A stretch of 35,243 nt of DNA, from positions 67,683 through 102,925 of the forward strand of contig NZ_JAKZKW010000014.1 in the NCBI RefSeq assembly GCF_022808695.1, written 5' to 3'. Below, piece by piece: positions 16,203 to 24,405 of this stretch. The DNA comes from Fundidesulfovibrio soli. Lineage in GTDB: Bacteria > Desulfobacterota > Desulfovibrionia > Desulfovibrionales > Desulfovibrionaceae. The translations under genes and the position numbers were made by a program. Every line of letters starts with the position of its first letter. The first letter of the stretch is position 1. The notes beneath the pieces were generated by a model. It had not been told where the DNA came from, searched no databases, and worked only from the letters and a program-made list of their open reading frames with translations.

Positions 16203-17252
16203 ATGAGCGACGATACTTTTCCCTCCAGGCGCGTGACGATTCAGAATGTGGCGTTTGTCGGCTGCAGGGCCGTGGTGCCGGGGCATGCGGTCACGATGGA
16301 CGAACTGGTCGCGCTGGCGCCGGACGAGAAATCGCGCGAGGAACTGCTGCGGGCGGCCCAGATGTCCGGCCTGGACGTGCGCTACAAGGCGAAACCGGCC
16401 ACCACGGCCGGAGACATGTGCGTCGCCGCCGCCCGAAAGCTGCTCGAAGATCTGCGGTGGAGCCCCGACAGCGTCGACCTCCTCGTTGTAGCCAACGTCA
16501 CCCCGGACGACCTCATCCCCCCCACGGGGTACCAGATTCACAGCTGCCTCGGGCTCTCCAAGCAATGCGTCGTGCTGGACACGATCATCGGGTGCTCGGG
16601 CTACACCCACGGGTTGTTCCTGGCCGCCTCCCTGCTTGAAAAAGGCGCGTTGAAGCGGGCGCTTCTTGTGACGGGCGACACCCTCTCGCGGACCATCGCC
16701 CCCGCCGACCTGAAGTCGGGCTCCCTGCTCGGCGACGCCGGGACCGCCACGGCCCTGGAATTCACGGAAGGCACGGCTCCAATGTACGTGCTGCTCGGTT
16801 CGGACGGGTCCAACTCCCAATGCATCAGGCAACCCGGCAGGGGCTACAGGGAGTCCGACAGCCCGCCGTATTTCCAGATGGACGGAGTCAAGGTGTTCAC
16901 GTTCTCCCACGGCATCGTTCCCAAGCTGCTTCAGGCCACCATGCGGCATGCGGACACCTCGATCGAACAGATCGATTCGGTCTGCCTGCACCAGGCCAAC
17001 CTGATGATCCTGGACGCCATCTCCAAGCAAGGCCGTTTGCCCCGCGAGAAGGTTGTCAACACCTTGCGCCTGTACGGCAATTGCGGCTCGGCCTCCATCC
17101 CGCTCGCCCTCTGCGAGACCTTTTCCTCGTCCGGCCACGAAGGGCCGTTGCGGCTGCTCCTCGCCGGGTTTGGGCTTGGACTCAGCTGGAGCAGCGTCTT
17201 GATGCAGGCGGCCGCCAATTCCTTCGGGGCCGTCATGCACGAGGACCTCTAG
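16203..17252 (+). CDS. KAS III-like 3-oxoacyl-ACP synthase
   Basis: A 349-residue thiolase-fold condensing enzyme of the FabH type. The triad is complete: Cys131 in IIGCSGYTHG, His263 in CLHQAN and Asn293 in YGNCGSAS. It should start chains by condensing an acyl thioester with a carrier-bound malonyl unit. ATG 16203 has AAGGGAG at good spacing; an in-frame ATG at 16185 overlaps the preceding gene and lacks a site. FabH and ACP homologues occur in the Pseudomonas flagellin glycosylation islands, where they serve acyl decoration of the glycan, so a similar role here fits. It is not with other fatty-acid synthesis genes. Confidence 0.87.
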   Translation: MSDDTFPSRRVTIQNVAFVGCRAVVPGHAVTMDELVALAPDEKSREELLRAAQMSGLDVRYKAKPATTAGDMCVAAARKLLEDLRWSPDSVDLLVVANVTPDDLIPPTGYQIHSCLGLSKQCVVLDTIIGCSGYTHGLFLAASLLEKGALKRALLVTGDTLSRTIAPADLKSGSLLGDAGTATALEFTEGTAPMYVLLGSDGSNSQCIRQPGRGYRESDSPPYFQMDGVKVFTFSHGIVPKLLQATMRHADTSIEQIDSVCLHQANLMILDAISKQGRLPREKVVNTLRLYGNCGSASIPLALCETFSSSGHEGPLRLLLAGFGLGLSWSSVLMQAAANSFGAVMHEDL

Positions 17253-17303
17253 CTCCGCGACAACCAGACGCTCCGTACGCAACATCTTTCACCAAGGCGC
17301 ACA

Positions 17304-18335
17304 ATGCTTTCTGACGTCTCGATCATCATCCCGACCAAGGATCGCCAGATCACTGTGCAGGAAGTGCTTGACTATTATGAAGGGACAAACGCCAACATCA
17401 TCATCGCTGACGCGTCCGACACAGCCATGGAAAACGGTGTTTTGCAGCGCAAAAACCTGCGCGTGACGTATTTCAGCGACACAACGCGGTCCTTCATAGA
17501 CAGAGTCAACTACTCGTTCCAATTCATTGACACGCCCTACACGGTTCTCCGCGCAGACAGAAGGCATATCGCCACCACAGGAATCCGCAGCGTCTGCGAC
17601 TTCCTGAACGCCAACCATGACTACAGCACCGCCCAGGGAAGGTGGTACGTTTTTGACAATGGATGTATCCTCAAGCGCTACACAGCGTACTCTGAGACGT
17701 TTGTTTCCGAGATCGAGGACACGGACGAGCGCGTCAAGAAGACCATGGCCATCTTCACGTCCACCATGTATGCTGTCTACCGGACGGAAACATTCAAGGA
17801 CGTGATGTCTTTCTTCCGCGACATCAAGACGGGCGTCATTATCGAACTGTGCGCGCATATGCTTTCGATGTATTCCGGGAAGCACAAGTCGCTTCCCGTG
17901 CCCTACGCCTTCATCGCGCCCTATGAAGCCTGCAGGCCGTTCAGCAAGCGCCTGACGTCGGGCAACTACACCACTCAGACAGAACAACTCGAACAATGGC
18001 CGGATCTGGGACACCGCATAGCCAGCCACCTCGGTCTGGATGACCCCAAGGCCTCGGCCCTGTTCGACGAGGCTCTCGAAATCTACTACATGGCCTTCTT
18101 CGCCTATACCGAAACCAACGACTGTAACCTGACCCTTGCAAACCGCTTTTTCAGCCCCTACTTTGACAAGGTTTTTTCCTGGTATGCTCCTTTGATTCTC
18201 AAGAAGGTGCTCCACCAAATCGAAAGGCATCCCGCTGACGACCTCTTCAATGAGCTTTCCGAGGTGCAGAAGAGGGATTTGCTTGCGATTCTGGCGCTTG
18301 GAAGGATACGTGTCACAGATGATTCAACGCAATGA
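17304..18335 (+). CDS. Probable GT2-like glycosyltransferase
   Basis: A 343-residue protein beginning SIIIPTKDRQITVQEVLDYY, the opening strand and loop of a GT-A glycosyltransferase, with LRADRRHI near residue 90 as the candidate metal-binding acidic motif. The overall look resembles the glycosyltransferase family known as TIGR00180/TIGR04440. There are no membrane segments. The C-terminal third is helical and of unknown role. The gene uses more AT-rich codons than the operon before it, suggesting different ancestry. It could attach the CDP-linked sugar made by the downstream genes. The donor and acceptor are unknown. Confidence 0.65.
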   Translation: MLSDVSIIIPTKDRQITVQEVLDYYEGTNANIIIADASDTAMENGVLQRKNLRVTYFSDTTRSFIDRVNYSFQFIDTPYTVLRADRRHIATTGIRSVCDFLNANHDYSTAQGRWYVFDNGCILKRYTAYSETFVSEIEDTDERVKKTMAIFTSTMYAVYRTETFKDVMSFFRDIKTGVIIELCAHMLSMYSGKHKSLPVPYAFIAPYEACRPFSKRLTSGNYTTQTEQLEQWPDLGHRIASHLGLDDPKASALFDEALEIYYMAFFAYTETNDCNLTLANRFFSPYFDKVFSWYAPLILKKVLHQIERHPADDLFNELSEVQKRDLLAILALGRIRVTDDSTQ

Positions 18336-18416
18336 CCTGGGTTCAAGCCGTGACACCGCGCGGTCCGTGCCCCTGCATGGGCCGTCCCTGGTCATAGTCA
18401 TGCCTGGAGGGGCTGC

Positions 18417-19184
18417 ATGAAAACCGTGATTTTGGCGGGAGGCCTTGGTACACGTATCAGCGAAGAATCACACCTCAAGCCGAAGCCCATGATAGAAATC
18501 GGCGGGAGGCCGATGCTATGGCATATTATGAAGATATACTCCCATTACGGCATACATGACTTCATCATATGCCTCGGCTACAAGGGATATGTCGTAAAAG
18601 AATACTTTACAAACTATTACATGCACATGTCGAATATCACGGTGAATATGGCAGACAACTGCCTCATCGTGCATGAATGCCATGCCGAGCCATGGAGCGT
18701 TACACTCATCGACACAGGGCAAGATACTTTGACTGGCGGACGGTTAAAGCGCGTCCGCGACTACATTGGTGACAGCACTTTCTGTTTCACATACGGCGAC
18801 GGTGTCAGCGATGTGAATATAGAATCAGTGATCAAATTCCATCAGTCGCACGGCCGTCATGCGACAGTCACGGCCATCCAGCCGCCCGGCCGATACGGCG
18901 CCCTTGAGGTGGAGAACGGCGCGGTGGCGAGCTTCCAGGAGAAACCCGCAGGCGACGGGGCTTGGATCAACGGCGGTTTCTTCGTTCTTGAGCCTTCGGT
19001 TTTCGACTACATAGACGGAGACTACACCAGCTTCGAGCAGGACCCCCTGCAGAACTTGGCAGCGGCGGGGCAGCTGATGGCCTACCAGCACAAGGGGTTC
19101 TGGCAGGCCATGGACACCCTGCGCGACAAGAACGCCCTTGAAAGATTGTGGGAAACGAATCCCCCCTGGAAGATATGGAAATAG
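18417..19184 (+). CDS. rfbF: Glucose-1-phosphate cytidylyltransferase
   Basis: A 255-residue RfbF/DdhA-type nucleotidyltransferase. The nucleotide-binding loop is AGGLGTRISEES, followed by KPKPMIEIGGRPMLWHIM, the TYGDGVSDV metal-binding aspartates and WINGGFFVLEP. It converts glucose-1-phosphate and CTP into CDP-glucose, the entry to CDP-6-deoxyhexoses. A strong GGAGGGG precedes the ATG. The first two thirds are visibly more AT-rich than the last third and than the next gene. It overlaps the following dehydratase gene by 10 bp. Confidence 0.92.
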   Translation: MKTVILAGGLGTRISEESHLKPKPMIEIGGRPMLWHIMKIYSHYGIHDFIICLGYKGYVVKEYFTNYYMHMSNITVNMADNCLIVHECHAEPWSVTLIDTGQDTLTGGRLKRVRDYIGDSTFCFTYGDGVSDVNIESVIKFHQSHGRHATVTAIQPPGRYGALEVENGAVASFQEKPAGDGAWINGGFFVLEPSVFDYIDGDYTSFEQDPLQNLAAAGQLMAYQHKGFWQAMDTLRDKNALERLWETNPPWKIWK

Positions 19185-20233
19185 GATTCCTCGGAAAGGC
19201 CTACCGTGGCCGCAGGGTGCTCGTCACAGGCCACACCGGCTTCAAAGGGAGCTGGCTCTCCCTGTGGCTTTCGCACTTGGAGGCCGACACCGCCGGCTTG
19301 GCCCTGGCCCCGGAGGAAGGCGCCCATTTCAGCTCCCTCTGTCTGCAAATGCGTAGTGTCATTGGCGACATACGCGACATGGATGCCCTGGCCGGGGTTT
19401 TCGCCGCAGCCCGGCCGGAAATCGTCTTCCATTTGGCCGCGCAGCCGTTGGTGCGAAGGTCCTATCGTCAGCCAGTCGACACGTTCGACGTCAACGTCAT
19501 GGGGACCGTCAACGTCCTTGAGGCCTGCCGCGCCTGCCCGGATGTGCGGGCCGTCGTGGTCGTCACGTCAGACAAATGCTACGCCAACAACGAATGGGTC
19601 TGGGGCTATCGGGAGAACGACCGGCTCGGCGGGAAGGACCCCTACAGCGCTTCCAAAGCCTGCGCAGAACTGGTCGCGGCGAGTTACCGGGACGCGTTTT
19701 TCCACTCTGGCGGACCGCTCCTGGCCACGGTGCGCGGCGGCAACGTAATCGGCGGGGGCGACTGGTCCGAGGACAGGCTGATCCCCGACTTGGTGAGGGC
19801 CGTCGGGGCTGGAGCCTCGCTGGAAGTCCGCAATCCCCTGGCCCGCCGGCCCTGGCAGCACGTGCTGGACTGCCTCGGCGGGTATCTGTGCCTCGGGGCG
19901 AAGTTGCTCGATGAGCGGAAGGATTTCGCGCAGGCCTGGAATTTCGGCCCCGACGCGGCGAAGGCCGTGACCGTCGGCGAACTGCTGGACCGCATCGCCT
20001 CCATCTGGCCCGCCGTGCGCTGGCACGTGGCGGAAAGCCCCGAACTCCGTGAGGCGCAGGCTCTGTCGATCGATTCGGCGAAAGCCCGCGCCCTGCTCAA
20101 GTGGGAGCCTGTCTGGAGCCTGGAGACCGCGCTGGCCCGCACCGGGCAATGGTACAAGGCCTTCATGGAGGATAATCGGGTGGAGAGCCACGCGCAGCTC
20201 GATGCCTATCTCGCCGACGCGGGCGGCAGGTGA
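19175..20233 (+). CDS. rfbG: CDP-glucose 4,6-dehydratase
   Basis: A 352-residue extended SDR of the RfbG/DdhB type. Marks are TGHTGFKGSWLSLWL at the NAD site, VVVTSDKCYAN in the active site, Tyr157/Lys161 in YSASK and RGGNVIGGGDWSEDRL. It forms CDP-4-keto-6-deoxyglucose. I choose ATG 19175 since the product then begins close to the usual family N-terminus; a GTG at 19148 would add nine residues. Either start overlaps rfbF, and the stop overlaps the epimerase start, so the CDP genes are tightly coupled. Confidence 0.92.
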   Translation: MEIGFLGKAYRGRRVLVTGHTGFKGSWLSLWLSHLEADTAGLALAPEEGAHFSSLCLQMRSVIGDIRDMDALAGVFAAARPEIVFHLAAQPLVRRSYRQPVDTFDVNVMGTVNVLEACRACPDVRAVVVVTSDKCYANNEWVWGYRENDRLGGKDPYSASKACAELVAASYRDAFFHSGGPLLATVRGGNVIGGGDWSEDRLIPDLVRAVGAGASLEVRNPLARRPWQHVLDCLGGYLCLGAKLLDERKDFAQAWNFGPDAAKAVTVGELLDRIASIWPAVRWHVAESPELREAQALSIDSAKARALLKWEPVWSLETALARTGQWYKAFMEDNRVESHAQLDAYLADAGGR

Positions 20234-20784
20234 TGACGATCATTCCGACCCCTGTCGACGGGCTGTTCGAAGTCTCGCATACCCGCTTCACCGACAGCCG
20301 GGGGCTGTTCGAGCGCCTGTTCTGCATCGAGGCTCTGGTCTCAATCCTGAAGGGACGGCACATCGTCGCGGTCAACCACTCCAAGACCGCATCCATCGGG
20401 GCGCTGCGGGGCCTTCACTATCAGATGCCTCCCCATGCGGAGATGAAGCTCGTCTGCTGCCTGCGCGGGAGCGTGCATGACGTGGCCGTGGACATCCGCC
20501 AGGGGTCTTCGACCTTCCTTCGCCACCACACGACAATTCTCACCGGGGACAACGCGCGCATGGTCGTCATTCCCGAGGGGTTCGCCCACGGCTTCCAGGT
20601 GCTGGAGCCCGACAGCGAGCTTCTGTACCTGCACACCGCGCCGTATGCCCCGGCATCGGAACGGGGCCTGGCCTGGAACGACCCGCGCCTTGCCATCGAA
20701 TGGCCCGGCCCCGTGACGGATATCTCCCAGCGCGATGGCGGCCATGCCTTCATCAACGACAGTTTTCAGGGGGTTCCCGCATGA
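20233..20784 (+). CDS. RmlC-like 3,5- (or 3-/5-) epimerase
   Basis: A 183-residue cupin-fold sugar epimerase of the RfbC/RmlC family. The catalytic base is His62 in LRGLHYQ, the conserved lysine follows in MKLVCCLRG, and Tyr138 in HTAPYAP is the proton donor; VIPEGFAHGF and AWNDPRLAIEWP are family signatures. As both catalytic residues are present, it is likely active. Next to rfbF-rfbG its substrate should be CDP-4-keto-6-deoxyglucose rather than the dTDP sugar. One-position epimerisation, as in NovW-type relatives, cannot be excluded. ATG 20233 overlaps the rfbG stop; GTG 20230 is an alternative. Confidence 0.87.
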   Translation: MTIIPTPVDGLFEVSHTRFTDSRGLFERLFCIEALVSILKGRHIVAVNHSKTASIGALRGLHYQMPPHAEMKLVCCLRGSVHDVAVDIRQGSSTFLRHHTTILTGDNARMVVIPEGFAHGFQVLEPDSELLYLHTAPYAPASERGLAWNDPRLAIEWPGPVTDISQRDGGHAFINDSFQGVPA

Positions 20785-22004
20785 ACTGCCGCCACTGCGG
20801 TACTCCCCTGACGGATACCGTTCTCGATCTGGGCTGCGCCCCCCCGTCCAACTCCTACCTGAACAAGGCTGACCTGAACTCGCCCGAGACGCACTACCCT
20901 CTGCGCCTCTTCGCTTGCAGCCGCTGCTTCCTGGTGCAGACGGAGGATTTCACCCGGGCGGACATGCTCTTCCACCCAGACTACGCCTATTTTTCATCCG
21001 TTTCCTCCACGTGGTGCGCGCACGCGGCCCGCTACGCCGCCATGATCCGGCGCAAGCTCCGGCTCGGGCCCGGGAGCTTCGTCCTCGAGGTGGCCTCCAA
21101 CGACGGCTATCTGCTCCGCAACTTCGTCGAGATGGGGATACCCTGCCTGGGCATCGAACCCACGGACCGCACCGCCGAGGCTGCGGAGCGCCTCGGCATC
21201 CCCGTCATCCGCGAGTTCTTCGGGCTCGGCCTGTCTAACAGGCTCACCGATGAGGGCCGGCAGGCCGACCTGCTCGTTGGCAACAACGTCTTCGCACACG
21301 TTCCGGACATCAACGATTTCACCGCGGGAATCAGGGAGGCCCTCAAGCCCGACGGGGTGGTCACGCTGGAGTTCCCGCACCTTTTGAAGCTTCTGCGCCT
21401 GGGGCAGTTCGATACTGTCTACCACGAGCACTACTCGTACCTCTCGCTGCGGACGGTTTGCGCCATATTTGAATCGGAGGGTCTCCGCGCCTGGCACGTG
21501 GAGCAGCTGCCCACGCACGGCGGAAGCTTGCGGGTCTACGGCTGTCGCCGCGACTCCTCACGTGCCAGGAACGCCTCCGTGTCCCGCGTGCTGGAAACGG
21601 AGCGCCGCTTCGGGCTGGACAGGATGGAGACCTACGGAGGCCTGCAGGCCAAGGCCGACCGGATCAAGGACGACCTTCTAGCCGCCCTGATCCGGCTGAA
21701 ACGCCGAGGTCTGCGCCTGGCCGCTTACGGGGCGGCGGCCAAGGGCAATACGTTGCTCAACTATGCGGGGATCCGGGCCGACCTTGTACCCTACGTCTGC
21801 GACGCCGCGCCCTCCAAACAGAACCGTTTCCTGCCCGGTTCGCGCCTGCCGATCCTGCCTGTGGAAACCCTGCGGGAGGACAAGCCCGACGTCATCCTGG
21901 TTTTGCCCTGGAACATCGTCTCTGAAATCGTGGAGCATCACGGCTACGTCCGGCAGTGGGGAGGGCGTTTCCTCACGGCCGTGCCCAGCCTGAAATTCCG
22001 TTAG
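20781..22004 (+). CDS. Sugar C-methyltransferase (NovU/TylC3 type)
   Basis: A 407-residue protein with three recognisable parts: an N-terminal zinc-binding site (Cys3, Cys6, Cys46, Cys49), a SAM-dependent Rossmann methyltransferase domain (LEVASNDGYLL, then LVGNNVFAHVPD and the YHEHYSYLSL motif) and a C-terminal domain with YGAAAKGNTLLNY. This is the architecture of NDP-4-keto-deoxysugar C-methyltransferases such as NovU and TylC3, which add a methyl branch at C5 or C3. It starts at ATG 20781 overlapping the epimerase stop. The carbon methylated here cannot be told from sequence alone. Confidence 0.87.
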   Translation: MNCRHCGTPLTDTVLDLGCAPPSNSYLNKADLNSPETHYPLRLFACSRCFLVQTEDFTRADMLFHPDYAYFSSVSSTWCAHAARYAAMIRRKLRLGPGSFVLEVASNDGYLLRNFVEMGIPCLGIEPTDRTAEAAERLGIPVIREFFGLGLSNRLTDEGRQADLLVGNNVFAHVPDINDFTAGIREALKPDGVVTLEFPHLLKLLRLGQFDTVYHEHYSYLSLRTVCAIFESEGLRAWHVEQLPTHGGSLRVYGCRRDSSRARNASVSRVLETERRFGLDRMETYGGLQAKADRIKDDLLAALIRLKRRGLRLAAYGAAAKGNTLLNYAGIRADLVPYVCDAAPSKQNRFLPGSRLPILPVETLREDKPDVILVLPWNIVSEIVEHHGYVRQWGGRFLTAVPSLKFR

Positions 22005-22013
22005 CGAAGCGCC

Positions 22014-23129
22014 ATGACCATGCAGCCCAAGATACACTACACAAAGCCCTCCATCACGGAGCTCGAAATCCGGTACGCCACGGACGCGGCCGCCAACGGA
22101 TGGGGGGAGCTCTGCTACGCCTACATCTCCCGTTTCGAATCCGAATTCGCCAGCTACCTGGGCGTTCCCCACGCCATAGCCACCTCCAGCTGCACCGGCG
22201 CGCTGCACATGGGGCTTGCCGCCCTGGGCATCGGCCCCGGTGACGAGGTCCTGCTTGCCGACACCAATTGGATAGCCACGGCGGCGCCCATTACCTACCT
22301 CGGGGCCACCCCGGTGTTCGCGGATGTGCTCCCGGATTCCTGGTGCCTCGACCCGGCCCGGGCGGAGCAGGCCATCACGCCCCGCACCAAGGCCATCATC
22401 GCGACGCACATCTACGGCAATCTGTGCGACATGGACGCCCTGCTCTCCATCGGCGCATCGCGCGGGATACCCGTGATCGAGGACTCCGCCGAAGCCATCG
22501 GCTCCATCTACCGGGGCAGCCGGGCAGGCTCCATGGGGCGCTTCGGCGCGTTCTCCTTCCATGGGACCAAAACCATGACCACCGGCGAAGGCGGCATGTT
22601 CGTCACCAGCGACCCCCTCCTCCACGAGCATGTTTTGACTCTCAGCAACCATGGCCGCAGCAGGACCCAGACGAAACAGTTCTGGCCCGACATGGTTGGT
22701 TTCAAATACAAGATGTCCAACGTGCAGGCAGCCATCGGCTGCGCCCAGTTGGAGCGCATCGAGGAACTCACCTTGCGCAAAAGGGAGATCTTCGCGAAGT
22801 ACCGCCGGGCACTGGGCTCCCTGCCCGGGGTAAGCATGAACCCGGAACCTGACGGCACCCGCAACGGTTATTGGATGCCCACCGTGGTCTTCGCCCCGGA
22901 AACAGGCCTGACGAGGGATCGGCTGACAGCCCTGTTCAAGGAGCAAAACATAGATGCCCGGGTGTTCTTCTCCCCGCTGAGCGCGCTCGGCCTGTTCGCG
23001 GCGCAGCCGGAGAACACCGTGGCCGGCGATCTGGCGGGGAGAGCCATCAACCTGCCCAGCTACCACGACATGACCGACGAAGACATCGAGCGCGTCGCGA
23101 CGACCATCCGCGGCGCCATGGGCCTCTAG
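22014..23129 (+). CDS. DegT/DnrJ-type sugar aminotransferase
   Basis: A 371-residue PLP-dependent aminotransferase of the DegT/DnrJ/EryC1/StrS family. Lys186 in FHGTKTMTTGEGG binds the cofactor; VIEDSAEAIGS carries the PLP-contacting aspartate. Similarity in the lysine region is closest, by eye, to perosamine synthase-like C4 aminotransferases. It would convert the 4-keto group of the C-methylated CDP sugar to an amine, giving a site for N-acylation. It is the last plus-strand gene; only 55 bp separate its stop from the convergent glycosyltransferase gene. Confidence 0.88.
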   Translation: MTMQPKIHYTKPSITELEIRYATDAAANGWGELCYAYISRFESEFASYLGVPHAIATSSCTGALHMGLAALGIGPGDEVLLADTNWIATAAPITYLGATPVFADVLPDSWCLDPARAEQAITPRTKAIIATHIYGNLCDMDALLSIGASRGIPVIEDSAEAIGSIYRGSRAGSMGRFGAFSFHGTKTMTTGEGGMFVTSDPLLHEHVLTLSNHGRSRTQTKQFWPDMVGFKYKMSNVQAAIGCAQLERIEELTLRKREIFAKYRRALGSLPGVSMNPEPDGTRNGYWMPTVVFAPETGLTRDRLTALFKEQNIDARVFFSPLSALGLFAAQPENTVAGDLAGRAINLPSYHDMTDEDIERVATTIRGAMGL

Positions 23130-23184
23130 CACCCCCTCCCGCAGCCGCTCCGCGCCACGCCTCAGCTACGTCTCAAGGCGCACT

Positions 23185-24216
23185 TCAGCCCCCCCGAACC
23201 GCCGCCGCCAGCTCCAGGTAGAACCGGCGGTGCTCCGGCGTGAGCGGCAGCTGCTCGTCCAGGGCCAGGATGGCGTAGGCGTTGGCCATGCGCGCCCGCA
23301 CGGCCGCGATGTCGCGCAGCCTGCGCGCGGGCGCTCCCTGCGCGGCCAGCCGCGCGGCCCAGGCCAGGATGGTTTTGGCCCGGGCTTCCACCGTATGCCT
23401 GCGCAGCGCCTTCTCCCTGCCCGAACGCGCGATCTCCTCCAGCTTGTCCCCGGCAAGGGCGGCCAGGGCGATCCCGGCGGCGGCGGGCGCGTCTCCGCGC
23501 GGATAGACCAGCAGATCCTCCCCAGGCGTGAACAACTCCCCCAGGCCGTTGCCGATGTCCTCGGTGAGCACGGCGACCCCGCAGCACATGGCTTCGAACA
23601 CCCGGAAATTGAGCTCCCCTGCGGCTGACTGGTTCAGCGCCAGCCTGCTGCGCGTGAACACCGGAGCGTAGTCCCCGCAGACCCGGGTCAGCGGGGCCAG
23701 GCGCTCGAAGGCGTCCAGAAAGGGTTTGCGCGCCGGGTTGGCCCCGGGGTCGGGCGTGCCCACGAAGGCCACGGGGATGTCCCGCCCGCCAGGCTCCAGG
23801 CCCGGCGGCACGCCCCGAAGCACGAAGGGATCGCAGAACAGCGGCAGCCACACGGCCGGGCGGGGGTGCTCGGCCTCGAACATGGGCAGGTAGTCCTTCT
23901 GGGCCACGAACACGGCGTCGAATCCGGCCGAATAGGACTGGTGCCAGGGGTTGAGATACTGGTCGATGGAGTAGGCCAGGGTGGGCCAGGGCAGGGTCTC
24001 CAGCCCGGCCACCAGGGGCGGCTTGCAGGTGTCGGCCCAGAGTACGGCGTCGGGGGCGAAGCCCCGGGCGTTCAGGATGTCGTGCAGATCCTTGAGGGAG
24101 AGGACGCGGTCCACGGGCACGTCCATGAGGCAGGACGGGCCGATGCCCAGGACCTCATGCCCCAGTTCGCGGAAGGCCCGCAGGAAGAAGTGTCCGTCGA
24201 TGCACAGAATCCGCAT
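23185..24216 (-). CDS. CgeB-like glycosyltransferase family 1 protein
   Basis: A 343-residue GT-B-type protein. The C-terminal half shows the group 1 glycosyltransferase pattern FRVFEAMCCGVAVLTEDIGNGL and FTPGEDLLVYP (Glyco_trans_1_2/CgeB type), and the N-terminal half opens MRILCIDGHFFLRAF. I choose the ATG at 24216, since the residues before it in the open frame look non-coding. It has no signal peptide. It converges on the glycosylation island and may contribute to the same glycan, but it has its own transcription. The acceptor and donor are unknown. Confidence 0.8.
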   Translation of the reverse strand: MRILCIDGHFFLRAFRELGHEVLGIGPSCLMDVPVDRVLSLKDLHDILNARGFAPDAVLWADTCKPPLVAGLETLPWPTLAYSIDQYLNPWHQSYSAGFDAVFVAQKDYLPMFEAEHPRPAVWLPLFCDPFVLRGVPPGLEPGGRDIPVAFVGTPDPGANPARKPFLDAFERLAPLTRVCGDYAPVFTRSRLALNQSAAGELNFRVFEAMCCGVAVLTEDIGNGLGELFTPGEDLLVYPRGDAPAAAGIALAALAGDKLEEIARSGREKALRRHTVEARAKTILAWAARLAAQGAPARRLRDIAAVRARMANAYAILALDEQLPLTPEHRRFYLELAAAVRGG

Positions 24217-24405
24217 GGCCAAGGTGTAGCCAAGCGGGGCCGGGCAGGCAACCGGGAAGCGGCGCAAAACCGGCGCTGGCAAGGCCCGGAGCGCCGGATT
24301 CAGCGCACCCTGGAGAGGTGCTTGCGTGATTGCGAACCGGGCCGCCTCGTCAAACCGAAGGGAGTGTCGCCCAGCCGAGGCCATTTCGGGGCGGCAGTGC
24401 GGAGG

